From contig JAGOAX010000009.1 of the NCBI GenBank assembly GCA_017983695.1, forward strand, positions 62,001-126,000: DNA of 64,000 bases, read 5' to 3'. Positions within the stretch are counted from its first letter, which is position 1. Every line of letters starts with the position of its first letter. This DNA is from Ferruginibacter sp. GTDB lineage: Bacteria; Bacteroidota; Bacteroidia; Chitinophagales; Chitinophagaceae. Below are positions 37,615 to 46,445 of this stretch, piece after piece. The translations under genes and the position numbers were made by a program. The notes beneath the pieces were generated by a model. It was not told where the DNA came from. It worked only from the letters and a program-made list of their open reading frames with translations, and did not search any database.

Positions 37615-39327
37615 TTATCGATTATTATTTTGTTTTTGCGGAGCTTTATAATTTACATCTTTTTGAGCGGTAATTCTGTTTGAGCTTATTTCCTTGCTGT
37701 AAGTATGAGCTACAGCACTCCAGCTATTACATTCGCCCCATGTGCCACGAATAATTCTGTAACGTTTATTGGCCGTAAATGTATAGCCGCTAAAATTACA
37801 CGACAAAGGGTTTGCATGCCAGGCAGGGTATTCTCCGGTGCTGGATAATACATTTCCTGCATTGTCGATTTCCTGTACTTCCCAAACATAACTTACACCG
37901 GCAGGAAGTGCTGAGCAGTTTGTTGTTATTGTATAATTGCCACTGGCATCAATGGATGAAATAGTTTCGCCAAAATCAGTTACAGCTGATGGTAAAGGAG
38001 ATAATTTTATCAATGAAATATCATCAATAGCCAGATCGTTTCCATCGCCCAGGCCTGATTGATCTAAATTTATATTTATAGGCAGATTAATGGTAGGCGT
38101 TGCACCCGGTGGAATTGAAATGACGGTAGTATAGCTGAGCCAGTTGCAGGGGTTGTTATTAGTACTGACAGTTATAGGCCCAAGGGTTCTTTGCTCTACA
38201 CCATCGTTATATACTATTGTAATCTTCGGGTCAACATTAAAGCAGCATTGCCTTAGGTTGCCTAAATTAAAACATAGTTTATAATCTTTTCCTGTTTCAA
38301 CAGTTACCGATTGTCCCCATGCGGTTAAAGGGCCCTGCTGGCCTGTTTGACCATTAACTGCAAGAAATTTATTTATAACTTTTCCTTCTCTACCACATGC
38401 TGCAGCATTAAGCCAATTGGCACACAATGCTCTTGCACCATCACCATCAACAACAGTATAAGTACCCGGTACAAATGATTTTGTCATTGGTGTGAATTTG
38501 CTTGTAAACCCTGTTGCGCCAGATTCAAAACTACCGTTCTTTATAAGATTAACTGTATTGGCACAACCGCAAAAATTGCCGGTAATCTCAGTGGCAACCC
38601 TTAAACAAAAATTATCAAAAGCTATATACATCTGTGCTAATCCCGGCAGTACATTATCACTCTTGGTAATTAAAATATGATTTATTCCTGCTGCAGGAAA
38701 GCCTGCCATACTTGTATTAAAACTGATGGTTTGATTTGCCCAGGTATTATTTGCTCCGGCCGGTACTGTTATAACTCCCAATAAAACTACATTGCCGGCG
38801 CCAAATAAATTTAGATTAGTAGGGCTTATTTCGGTTGTTGGTGGAGCAGGAAGTGTTGTACCGGTAAAACTAACGCCATAAATACCAATTTCAACCGATG
38901 TTACCTGGCCGGTAGATAATCTTGCAGTATTAAAATTAAAGGTATAAGAGCCTGAATTAGATGTTATGGTTGACTGCAATTTATTAAACATCCCTTCACG
39001 ATAAAGAGCGCTGTTGGTATTACGGTTTGATATCCACATTGAAGCATATACACCGGAGCCCGGCACAGGAAGTAAAAATGAAGGATTGGGTAATGTGCTT
39101 TGGCAGTACAAATCGGCCAGGCTGCCGCTTTGCCAAATAGGAGACCATCCTTTTGCTACATTAATATCTTCATCAGGTCGGGCATCGGGACTTCCATTTA
39201 ATGTTTCAAAGTTGCCATTTGTAAAAACATTACCAGGACAAAAGTTAGGATCTGGCTTACCACAAAATTGCTGTGCATTTACTTTACAAAAAGCAAACAA
39301 CATCATTAAAAATATTATCTTTTTCAT
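37615..39327 (-). CDS. Large secreted protein with two NGxFE-type sandwich modules
   Basis: A 570-aa exported protein, signal peptide about 1-18. Two modules begin with similar turns (FTNGNFETLNGSP near 35 and LIKNGSFESGATGF near 262) and end in IAFDNFCLRV and LAIDDISLIKL, a pattern seen in carbohydrate-binding-like beta-sandwich (DUF642 or CBM-like) domains. The cysteine-rich middle (CFNLGNLRQCC) could hold disulphides. No enzyme motif and no clear sorting tail. Possibly a surface or matrix protein; I do not recognise a named family. Confidence 0.68.
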   Translation of the reverse strand: MKKIIFLMMLFAFCKVNAQQFCGKPDPNFCPGNVFTNGNFETLNGSPDARPDEDINVAKGWSPIWQSGSLADLYCQSTLPNPSFLLPVPGSGVYASMWISNRNTNSALYREGMFNKLQSTITSNSGSYTFNFNTARLSTGQVTSVEIGIYGVSFTGTTLPAPPTTEISPTNLNLFGAGNVVLLGVITVPAGANNTWANQTISFNTSMAGFPAAGINHILITKSDNVLPGLAQMYIAFDNFCLRVATEITGNFCGCANTVNLIKNGSFESGATGFTSKFTPMTKSFVPGTYTVVDGDGARALCANWLNAAACGREGKVINKFLAVNGQTGQQGPLTAWGQSVTVETGKDYKLCFNLGNLRQCCFNVDPKITIVYNDGVEQRTLGPITVSTNNNPCNWLSYTTVISIPPGATPTINLPININLDQSGLGDGNDLAIDDISLIKLSPLPSAVTDFGETISSIDASGNYTITTNCSALPAGVSYVWEVQEIDNAGNVLSSTGEYPAWHANPLSCNFSGYTFTANKRYRIIRGTWGECNSWSAVAHTYSKEISSNRITAQKDVNYKAPQKQNNNR

Positions 39328-39395
39328 CGTATATAAGTTGAATGTTTACGCTTACTCTATTTACGGTTTTCAGCTTCGCCGTTTTGTTTTGTAAA

Positions 39396-39544
39396 TGTGT
39401 TGCCAAACTGCCTTGCAAGGTTTTGGTAAACCACAGTGTGGCAACACAGGGCAAAAATGCAACTATGCAGGTTGGCAGGCAATGATCCTTTAACTAAAAA
39501 GCCGGCATAAACAGCGGCTTTTGGTATCCGTTGTTTAACGGATA
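39396..39544. other. Divergent intergenic region with three hairpins
   Basis: The 313-bp gap between divergent secreted-protein genes holds no ORF but three inverted repeats: TGTGTTGCCA (39396-39405 with 39439-39448), AAAAGCCG (39497-39504 with 39515-39522) and TATCCGTT (39525-39532 with 39537-39544). The middle one has a terminator shape. Their role is unknown. Confidence 0.45.
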
Positions 39545-39640
39545 GAGAAATGTTTGTAAAACGATAGGAAATAGGGGTAGTGGGTAGTTTCTTTGTAGAA
39601 TAAACTTTTTATATTTATTTAACCTTAAAACAGCATTATT

Positions 39641-40435
39641 ATGAAAAAGATCTTCTTCATTTTTATTATGTTCATTCAGCTTTGCCTGGTAAATTTATCA
39701 GCCGTGAGTCAAAATCCAAACTGCTACACCAAGCGGCCACCACAAGAAATTAATACAATAGGTATTTCGCTTTCAACGGCAAACCAAATGGCAACATTGT
39801 ACCAAGAAAAACAAGCGAACTATCACCGAAAACAGGCAATAGATTTTGCCGACACAAGGTCTGTTTGGTTTAGCCTGGATAAGCTTAAAAGCTTTATCGC
39901 TGAAATTGAAGACTCGGTTTGTAATTCATCATGTAACACAGGGAAAGTGGATCTGGGCGTTCGTTTTTATTTTGGTGATTATCCGGATGCAGATTACATG
40001 ACAAACAAAGGAAATCCAGATTATGCAACTGTAAAAAGCAGCTATGGAAAACATCAGACCATCTTTTTAGTACCAACCTATATGGATAATGACAGGAAAG
40101 CGCAGGTTGATTTTGATCCAAGAGATATGGGTGATTTGACAAAACTACAATGCAAGCCCAAACCTCTTAAAATTACAGAACCTGTTAATGTTGGCGACAA
40201 TAACCTTGGTTCAACCAACAGGGTTAGAGGCTCGGTACCTCCGGGTTCTATAACTACAGGGGCTCGCAAACTACTCATACTTTCCACCACTGAACCACAG
40301 TATTTCATCAGCCAGTTTAAAAAAGATGTAGGCAAAAATGCAAAAGGTGGAACTCAAACTCCAAATAGCCCGACTAATATTATTAATCATGGAAACAGTA
40401 TTCCTCCGGATTCAACTGATGGTACAGCTTTTTGA
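39641..40435 (+). CDS. Secreted protein of unknown function upstream of a two-component system
   Basis: A 264-aa exported protein, signal peptide about 1-24 (cleavage near AVSQ). I recognise no domain. It contains a globular part (about 30-180) with a ligand-binding-like DARTRS-type helix region (FADTRSVWFSLDKLK) and paired cysteines (C94/C98 region, NSSCNTG), then a low-complexity Pro/Asn/Thr tail. It starts 20 bp before the membrane-protein gene of the two-component module, so it may supply or modulate its signal. Confidence 0.65.
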   Translation: MKKIFFIFIMFIQLCLVNLSAVSQNPNCYTKRPPQEINTIGISLSTANQMATLYQEKQANYHRKQAIDFADTRSVWFSLDKLKSFIAEIEDSVCNSSCNTGKVDLGVRFYFGDYPDADYMTNKGNPDYATVKSSYGKHQTIFLVPTYMDNDRKAQVDFDPRDMGDLTKLQCKPKPLKITEPVNVGDNNLGSTNRVRGSVPPGSITTGARKLLILSTTEPQYFISQFKKDVGKNAKGGTQTPNSPTNIINHGNSIPPDSTDGTAF

Positions 40436-40455
40436 TAAAATTCTAATCACAAGAT

Positions 40456-41133
40456 ATGAAAGAACGGATTGAGTTAATAAAGATATTGATAATAGTAGTT
40501 GAGTTTATTGCCTTTTTCGCAGGGTTGATTGTTTTGAAAAAATTGAAGCCACCATCCGTAAAATGGATGGTGGCTTATCTTTTTATAATTAGTTGCAGTG
40601 AATTAGCAGGAAGAATATTGACTATCATGAAATATAAAGTACAGGTTTCATTCCTATTTGAGTATTTTGTAATCCCACTTGAATTTTTGTTCTTTTACTG
40701 GTTCTTTTATTCAGTTTCATCTAAGAGTCGATTCAAAAAAATTTGCTTGCTTTTTATGTTTCTCAGTGTCGTTTCAAGGGTGGTAGAAACGGTTTTCTTC
40801 TCAAATACAAAATTCTTTTTTTCTTCATTTTCCTACACCGTTTCGAATATGCTATTATTAATAATAGTAATTGTACATTTAATTGGATTTGTTAAGTCTG
40901 ATAAAATCCTTTTCTTTAAAAAAAATATTGTTATTTGGATCTCAATAGCGTTATTGATTTTCTATTTAGGTACTTTTCCATTTTACGCATTTAACAATTT
41001 TCTGTGGGAAACAGAAAAAAAGCTTGCGTTTTTTTACTGGCAGCTAAGCATGTTTTTAAATATGACAATGTACTTATTGTTTGCAACCGGGTTTATATGG
41101 ACAACTTCAGGATCAAAATATTCCTCACAATAA
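40456..41133 (+). CDS. Polytopic membrane protein, possible sensor partner
   Basis: A 225-aa integral membrane protein with six to seven hydrophobic helices and almost no loops. I do not recognise a family. Its last 37 bp overlap the start of the histidine kinase gene, so the two are translated together, and it could act as the membrane sensing part for the short kinase. A strong hairpin with a T-rich tail lies inside the reading frame at 40546-40576. Confidence 0.7.
   Translation: MKERIELIKILIIVVEFIAFFAGLIVLKKLKPPSVKWMVAYLFIISCSELAGRILTIMKYKVQVSFLFEYFVIPLEFLFFYWFFYSVSSKSRFKKICLLFMFLSVVSRVVETVFFSNTKFFFSSFSYTVSNMLLLIIVIVHLIGFVKSDKILFFKKNIVIWISIALLIFYLGTFPFYAFNNFLWETEKKLAFFYWQLSMFLNMTMYLLFATGFIWTTSGSKYSSQ
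40546..40576 (+). terminator. Terminator-like hairpin inside the membrane-protein gene
   Basis: Perfect 12-bp stem AAGCCACCATCC (40546-40557) with its complement at 40565-40576 and a 7-nt loop, followed by ATCTTTTTATAAT. It has the form of a rho-independent terminator but lies about 30 codons into the coding sequence; active translation would be expected to suppress it. Confidence 0.55.
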
Positions 41134-41885
41134 CAACTGTTATTGTATTTATTTTCATAATTGGTATTATACTTTTCATGTTTCAATACTTGAGAAGGAA
41201 GCGCCAGCATGAAGACGAAAAAAGTATCATTAATGAGCTGCATCGTACTGAAATATTGAAAACCCAACTTGAAATGCAAACCCAAACCATGCAATATATC
41301 GGCAGGGAAATTCACGACAGTGTAGGCCAGAAATTAACACTGGCAAGTCTTTATACACAACAATTGGCTTATGAAAACAAAGCGCCGCAGGTAAATGATA
41401 AAATTGAAAACATCAGCCAAATTATAAACGAATCACTGGTAGAATTAAGGCAGTTGTCAAAATCATTAACCGATAATAGTATTGCCGACAATACTATTAC
41501 AGTACTATTACAAGAAGAATGCGATAAAGTAAATGGCACAAAAAAATGCAGGGTAAATTTCAGTAGCAACCAACAAAACACCGTACTTACATACCAAACC
41601 AAAAGTATTTTAGTGAGAATTGTACAGGAGTTTTTGCAAAACAGTATTAAACATTCTGGATGTAAAAGCATTGATGTTTCATTAAGCGGAAATGATGATA
41701 GTATTTATTTGCAGTTGACAGACGATGGCAAAGGTTTCGACATGAAGAAGACCAGTGGAAACGGAATTGGCTTAAACAATATGAAAAAAAGAACCGAATT
41801 GATTGGAGGCATTTTTAAACTTGAAAGCTCGGAGGAGGGGGGAACAAAACTTAACATTGAAATACCCTTACGAAAGCACCATTAA
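41097..41885 (+). CDS. Sensor histidine kinase, NarL-partner (HisKA_3) type
   Basis: Short membrane kinase, 263 aa. One transmembrane helix (about 8-30), a coiled linker, phospho-acceptor H73 in EIHDSVGQK, and HATPase motifs NSIKHSG, DDGKGFD and GNGIGLNNM in the C-terminal half. It has no extracellular sensor domain, so sensing must be in the membrane or by the overlapping membrane protein. I use ATG 41097 over a distant non-ATG start because it opens on the helix. The regulator gene follows 6 bp later. Confidence 0.9.
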   Translation: MDNFRIKIFLTITTVIVFIFIIGIILFMFQYLRRKRQHEDEKSIINELHRTEILKTQLEMQTQTMQYIGREIHDSVGQKLTLASLYTQQLAYENKAPQVNDKIENISQIINESLVELRQLSKSLTDNSIADNTITVLLQEECDKVNGTKKCRVNFSSNQQNTVLTYQTKSILVRIVQEFLQNSIKHSGCKSIDVSLSGNDDSIYLQLTDDGKGFDMKKTSGNGIGLNNMKKRTELIGGIFKLESSEEGGTKLNIEIPLRKHH

Positions 41886-41891
41886 TTTTTT

Positions 41892-42536
41892 ATGAAGCAT
41901 TCCATCGCCATTGTTGACGATCATATTTTAATTGCCAAAGCATTAAGCGGCATTATTGAAAACTTTGCAGCTTTCGAAGTGTTATATGAATGCGAAAACG
42001 GAAAAGCCCTGCAGGAAAAATTCAGCAAAAAGAAAAATGTGCCGGATATTGTTTTACTGGATATCAGCATGCCGGTAATGGATGGATTTGAAACGGCTCA
42101 ATGGCTCAGGGAATCGCATCCCGAAGTTTTGATTATGGCATTAAGCATGCAGGATGATGAACAGAGTCTGATAAAAATGATAAAGAGTGGTGCGAAAGGG
42201 TACTTGTTGAAAAACGTACACCCGGTTGAACTGGACAAAGCTTTGAATGCTCTGATTAAAAATGGATTTTATTACCCCGACTGGGCAACCAGTAAAGTAT
42301 TCATGAGCCTGGGTTCTGCAACAACAGCTAAAAATGAAACAGTTAATATCACCGATAGAGAAAAAGAGTTTTTGCAATATTCTGTTACTGAAATGAGCTA
42401 TAAAGAAATTGCTGAAAAAATGTTTTGTAGTCCACGAACTGTTGAAAGCTATCGAGACTCCCTCTTTGAAAAATTAGGATTAAGAACAAGAGTAGGTCTT
42501 GCAGTATATGCTATGAAAAATGGTTATGTAAATTGA
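41892..42536 (+). CDS. NarL/FixJ-family response regulator
   Basis: Two-component transcription regulator, 214 aa. Receiver domain with acidic D9/D10 and phospho-acceptor D57 (VLLDISMPVMDG), and a LuxR-type helix-turn-helix at about 148-210 (ITDREKEFLQ, MSYKEIAEKMFCSPRTVESYR). Partner of the kinase 6 bp upstream. Targets unknown; the membrane and secreted proteins of the same cluster are candidates. Confidence 0.92.
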   Translation: MKHSIAIVDDHILIAKALSGIIENFAAFEVLYECENGKALQEKFSKKKNVPDIVLLDISMPVMDGFETAQWLRESHPEVLIMALSMQDDEQSLIKMIKSGAKGYLLKNVHPVELDKALNALIKNGFYYPDWATSKVFMSLGSATTAKNETVNITDREKEFLQYSVTEMSYKEIAEKMFCSPRTVESYRDSLFEKLGLRTRVGLAVYAMKNGYVN

Positions 42537-42586
42537 TAATTACCTCACTCGGCAGCAGAACTGATTACAAGCTCACATTCCTGTAA

Positions 42587-42603
42587 CTGTTGTATTACAA
42601 CAG
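42587..42603. other. Palindrome between convergent regulator genes
   Basis: CTGTTGTA-T-TACAACAG, a perfect 8-bp inverted repeat with a one-base centre, between the stops at 42536 and 42606. No T run follows, so it may be a weak transcription end or a protein-binding site. Confidence 0.4.
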
Positions 42604-42605
42604 CG

Positions 42606-43163
42606 TTATGCCGATAAGTACATCAATTCATCACCCTGCATAGTTTTATATTCGCTGGCAGTAATACCTGTTACCTTTTTAAACTGTGCAGACAGGTGTG
42701 CCACGCTGCTGTAATTCATCTTATTGGCTATTTCGCTGAGGATATAGTTTTCGGCCACCAGCATGGTTTTTACTTTTTCTATGCGTTGCTCAATAGTGTA
42801 GCGCTCAATGGTCATGTTGCATTCGTTAGAAAAAATATTGGCAAGGTAAGCATAGCTGTAATTAAGCCGCTGGCTTAAATAAAAAGAAAACTTTACGTTT
42901 AATGGCTCTTCGTTCCAATACACAGTTTCGTGAATGATGTTTTTTACTTTTTGTATCAGCAGGCTTTTTTTATCGATCATAATTTCCAGGCCAATTTCTT
43001 TTAAAGCATTGTCGAGCATACGCAACTTATATTGCATTACCCTTCCTTTTATCATGGCTTGTCCTTTGGCAACCCAGGCTACATCTAAACCTAAGTTGTT
43101 TAAAATATTATTTACAATTATTTCGCAACGTTGGCAAACCATATTTTTTATGTTAATAAGCAT
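42606..43163 (-). CDS. AraC-family regulator with N-terminal CxxC motif
   Basis: Short AraC-type regulator, 185 aa. The N-terminus (INIKNMVCQRC, C10 and C13) resembles the metal-binding loop of HMA domains and is a known arrangement in Bacteroidota AraC proteins. The two helix-turn-helix motifs lie at about 95-180 (YLANIFSNECNMTIERY, then IANKMNYSSVAHLSAQFKK). A metal, perhaps copper, may be the signal; no metal-transport gene is nearby. A perfect inverted repeat directly upstream could be its own operator. Confidence 0.85.
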   Translation of the reverse strand: MLINIKNMVCQRCEIIVNNILNNLGLDVAWVAKGQAMIKGRVMQYKLRMLDNALKEIGLEIMIDKKSLLIQKVKNIIHETVYWNEEPLNVKFSFYLSQRLNYSYAYLANIFSNECNMTIERYTIEQRIEKVKTMLVAENYILSEIANKMNYSSVAHLSAQFKKVTGITASEYKTMQGDELMYLSA

Positions 43164-43166
43164 ATA

Positions 43167-43204
43167 GTTATTCGTTTGATTAAATAATATTGTTTACGAA
43201 TAAC
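43167..43204 (-). promoter_or_regulatory. Inverted repeat upstream of the AraC gene, candidate operator
   Basis: GTTATTCGT at 43167-43175 and its exact inverse at 43196-43204, beginning 4 bp before the start codon. The arms are 29 bp apart centre to centre. The rest of the 403-bp gap to 43566 is AT-rich without a gene, apart from the terminator near 43530. Confidence 0.5.
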
Positions 43205-43508
43205 ACTAGATAATAATCGTGCCAAAAAAATATGATACAAAAATTTTAATAGTGTTTTAATGTGTAAAGCAGTATAAAATAATATTGCAAAAAAGTATTT
43301 TACCTTGTTATGACATTCAACAAAAATGTAGTAATTATATAACAAGGCCGGGTAAAAATTCTTTTAGTGCTGTTGTTGTTGAAGTATATATAATAGTATA
43401 GCTATTGGTAATATCCCTGTGTTGTTCGCAGTCATTTTAAAATCAGGGTAAGCAATTTTTTATTAAAATATTATTCGCTGCCTGGAGGTGAGAAGGGTAA
43501 CAGCGAAA

Positions 43509-43546
43509 AAAAAGTCGGCCCCCAACATCTTGGGGGCCGACTTTTT
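43509..43546 (-). terminator. Strong bidirectional rho-independent terminator
   Basis: GTCGGCCCCCAA and TTGGGGGCCGAC (13-bp GC-rich stem, 4-nt loop), flanked by A and T runs that extend the pairing to 17 bp. It is 20 bp past the stop of the NTF2-like lipoprotein gene. Confidence 0.93.
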
Positions 43547-43566
43547 ATAATAGAATGCGAATAGCT

Positions 43567-44055
43567 TTATTTAGCCGGTGCTGGCACAGGCATATCGGTA
43601 TTCCAGATATCACGATGCATTTTCCATTTACCGTTTTCTTCTTTCCATACTACAATAAATTTTCCTTTATCAAAAGAAACACCTTTATCACCGAGCACTT
43701 CATAAGTACCGGTTTCCACCACTGCATCTTTGCCACCCATTACTTCGTCAGTAGTAAGTTTAAGATTACGGATACCCATTTTATAACCACCCACAAAAAA
43801 ACCATTTACGGCTTGCGGCCCACACATTTTAGGCATATTACTGGGGCTGATGCAGGCATCGCTGGTGTAATGGCTTACAAAAGCCGCTGAGTCGCCTGTA
43901 GCAAAACAGGCACCGTAAGTAGCATTGCTTGCTGCAATAGCTGCTTTTGCAGAGTCTAAATTAAAAGTATCTGCTGCTGCTGTTGGTGCAGGTTCGCTGG
44001 TACAGGAAAAAAGTATAGCACAAGCTGCCAGTACCGGTAAAAAGATTTTTTTCAT
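43567..44055 (-). CDS. NTF2-like (DUF4440) lipoprotein
   Basis: Exported lipoprotein, 162 aa. Lipobox LFSC (Cys about 15), an alanine-rich spacer, then an NTF2-like domain (about 32-155) with ACFATGDSAAFVSHYTSDA and the strands VVETGTYEV, KFIVVWKEENGKWKMHRDIWN. The family is often a steroid-isomerase-like ligand-binding fold with unknown role. I use ATG 44055 rather than the upstream alternative. Own transcript, ending at a strong terminator. Confidence 0.85.
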   Translation of the reverse strand: MKKIFLPVLAACAILFSCTSEPAPTAAADTFNLDSAKAAIAASNATYGACFATGDSAAFVSHYTSDACISPSNMPKMCGPQAVNGFFVGGYKMGIRNLKLTTDEVMGGKDAVVETGTYEVLGDKGVSFDKGKFIVVWKEENGKWKMHRDIWNTDMPVPAPAK

Positions 44056-44137
44056 TTTTTTGTTTTTAGTGTGCGGTAAATGTAATTGTAATAAAAAGAG
44101 CAAGCAATGTGGGTAGTGGGTATTTTAACTACCGGCA

Positions 44138-46267
44138 TTATTGTCTCCACCCAACCATTTTGCATGCACTGCAACCTGTTGTTACCTCATAACTGTAAGC
44201 TGTACTGGGACGGTTATAAAAAACATTATCGGTCCATTTTTCCCAGCCGCCTTTGTTGCCGCCGTTTACGGTGCCGGTTGTAGATCCTTTGCCGTTACAT
44301 ACAGCGCATATGTGATACACTACTTGTTGTACTTTAAACCTGCTTTCTATTTCGGCTTCTGTAAGCCAGTATCTTTCAACCCCATCTTTTAATCCTTTAA
44401 AGCGGCCACCTATTCCATACTCCGATTTATAAACCGCTTTGCTTACCTCATATTTACTGTTATTAAAATCATAACCGGTAATTACTGAAGTCATTCCATT
44501 GTTGAGCAGGGTAGTTCCTGTTGTGTATTTAATTTGTTTTACAGCGTTATCATAAGTACTTACAAAAGTTGGTGCAGGCGGCCGGTTTAAATATTCAGTG
44601 GCTGCTGCTCTTGCCTTTAGCCCTGTTTTTTTGGCATCTTCTTTAAACTTTTGTTTGAATGATTGAGAGATAAGCCCATCATTGCAATCAGGCTTTTCGG
44701 CAGCAACTTCTTTTAAAAATGCTGCTACCGACTTTTCAATGTCACCGTAGTGTTTTACAACATCACCGCCATGTTGTTTTGCAAAAACATGATCAATAAA
44801 GCCGTTTTTCATATAGAGGTTGTAATACCCATGCCCCGGAATTTCGTAACCAATTATTTTTTCTTTTTTGGGATTAGCAAGAGGATGTTCCTCGATGTAC
44901 CAACCATGCAAAGCACCATCTTCAAAATGTCCTGTAGTAACGATGAGAGCCCTACCGGGATTTTCCCATTCTCTGGATATTTTTTGTCCACACCCCTGCA
45001 GGTTATGATTTTTAAAACTACCGGTGGCTAGATATTGATACTGTGGAGTAAAACCCATCGCATATTTAGCATCTGATGGGTTGTGATGCCATACATAATG
45101 TACAGTATTATAGCTGCCATAGCTCATCCACCCTTTGGTAAATAAACCCGATACCACATTTTCTACTCGTCGTAAACAACAGGCCCAGGTATCCGTATTA
45201 TACAAACTATAAAAATATCCTAACCCATCTGCCGCTCCATTTTCAAACCCTCCATAGAAAAAAATATCCGTTGTTGAATTAAAAAAACCTTTACCATGCG
45301 GTTTGCCATCTTTCCAATCGCCGGCATATTGGCCGCTATATGTTTTATCACCAATGGTAATGGTATATGGTTTTGATTCAGCAATACTATTAGCACTATA
45401 ATTCCATAAAAAAGCAGGCAGGTTTACTTGTTGAGAATCTTTTAAAATTCCTTTCTCCCAAAAGCCCTGATAAATTTTCCCATCGCTGTTTACTAATCTT
45501 CCCGGACCATTGTAGCTGTTGTCGTAAAAAAATCCTTCATAGTAAGTACCATCTTTAAATTCCAGCCGGCCAATTAATGGTTTGTTTTTAAAACTCATCC
45601 GTCCGGTAAATGATTTTGCAGGAAAGGTTTCTTTAATATCTGCTTTAAGCATTTGTAATTGTCCATTCTCATATTTGCCCTGCATAGATGTGGCACCCAG
45701 TTCCAGCATAGATGCTCTTGAAGCACCAATGCCATGCAGTTCATAAATATATTTTGACTCTTCACCAACCTTTACTTCTGTACGGATGGCCTCACCTTCG
45801 GCAACAATATATTTACTGGCAAGAATGGGAGTAGCTAAATCTGCCGATAAATCTTCAGTTTTTACAGGCGTAAATTTATCTGCATAGAAGTCACGGTTTT
45901 TTGCACCGCTACCCTGCAGGCTGTAATTATAGGTCAGCATCTTACCGGTAAATTTTTTTCCATCATCAGAAAAAATGCCTTTATATAAATTGACAGTAAG
46001 GTCAAGGCTGCCATTGGTGGTAAACTCTATGTTTCTGGAGTTGGCAGTTGCCCAAACCCCTTCACCGCTTTTGCAGTTGCCATCTACACAATCGTTGTAT
46101 AAAAACTGGTAAAAGATATCACCTTCGCTTTTGCGGAAATTAAGATGAAATTTTTTAATGGAAAATTCACCCGGTACGGGCCAGATGTGTTTTGCTTTTA
46201 TTTGGGCAAAGCAATGCTTGCTGGCAAAAATTGTTACCAATAAAAAAAGGATAAAAAACTTACGCAT
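44138..46267 (-). CDS. Exported MORN-repeat protein with C-terminal CxxC knuckles
   Basis: A 709-aa exported protein, signal peptide about 1-21. MORN-type repeats (YEGFFYDNSYNGPGRL, YQGFWEKG, YSGQYAGDWKDGKPHGKG) lie around 235-345, and more divergent copies follow. The C-terminus has two cysteine pairs, CAVCNGKG and CSACKMVGW, like the zinc-binding elements of DnaJ. MORN repeats often bind lipids or organise envelope structures. Its role here is unknown; it has no close operon partner. Confidence 0.8.
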   Translation of the reverse strand: MRKFFILFLLVTIFASKHCFAQIKAKHIWPVPGEFSIKKFHLNFRKSEGDIFYQFLYNDCVDGNCKSGEGVWATANSRNIEFTTNGSLDLTVNLYKGIFSDDGKKFTGKMLTYNYSLQGSGAKNRDFYADKFTPVKTEDLSADLATPILASKYIVAEGEAIRTEVKVGEESKYIYELHGIGASRASMLELGATSMQGKYENGQLQMLKADIKETFPAKSFTGRMSFKNKPLIGRLEFKDGTYYEGFFYDNSYNGPGRLVNSDGKIYQGFWEKGILKDSQQVNLPAFLWNYSANSIAESKPYTITIGDKTYSGQYAGDWKDGKPHGKGFFNSTTDIFFYGGFENGAADGLGYFYSLYNTDTWACCLRRVENVVSGLFTKGWMSYGSYNTVHYVWHHNPSDAKYAMGFTPQYQYLATGSFKNHNLQGCGQKISREWENPGRALIVTTGHFEDGALHGWYIEEHPLANPKKEKIIGYEIPGHGYYNLYMKNGFIDHVFAKQHGGDVVKHYGDIEKSVAAFLKEVAAEKPDCNDGLISQSFKQKFKEDAKKTGLKARAAATEYLNRPPAPTFVSTYDNAVKQIKYTTGTTLLNNGMTSVITGYDFNNSKYEVSKAVYKSEYGIGGRFKGLKDGVERYWLTEAEIESRFKVQQVVYHICAVCNGKGSTTGTVNGGNKGGWEKWTDNVFYNRPSTAYSYEVTTGCSACKMVGWRQ

Positions 46268-46329
46268 AACTAAGAAATTTTATCCTTAAAAATATTAGAA
46301 AACCAGCATAAAAAAATACGGGTTACAGG

Positions 46330-46386
46330 GTATTTTATTCATCTCCACCTTCGAGGCTCACGAAACGAAAGGTGGAAATAAAATAC
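46330..46386. other. Long hairpin in a 406-bp gap, possible structured RNA
   Basis: An 18-bp stem (10 bp plus 8 bp with a 4-nt bulge) pairs 46330-46351 with 46369-46386. Its loop contains CACGAAAC (46359-46366), which is complementary to GTTTCGTG at 46446-46453 and could form a longer-range pairing. I know no RNA family that matches. Confidence 0.4.
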
Positions 46387-46445
46387 AAACACCAGAAATC
46401 AAAAGCAATAAGGTATTTGAAAATACTAAACAGCCTGTAAGTAAT

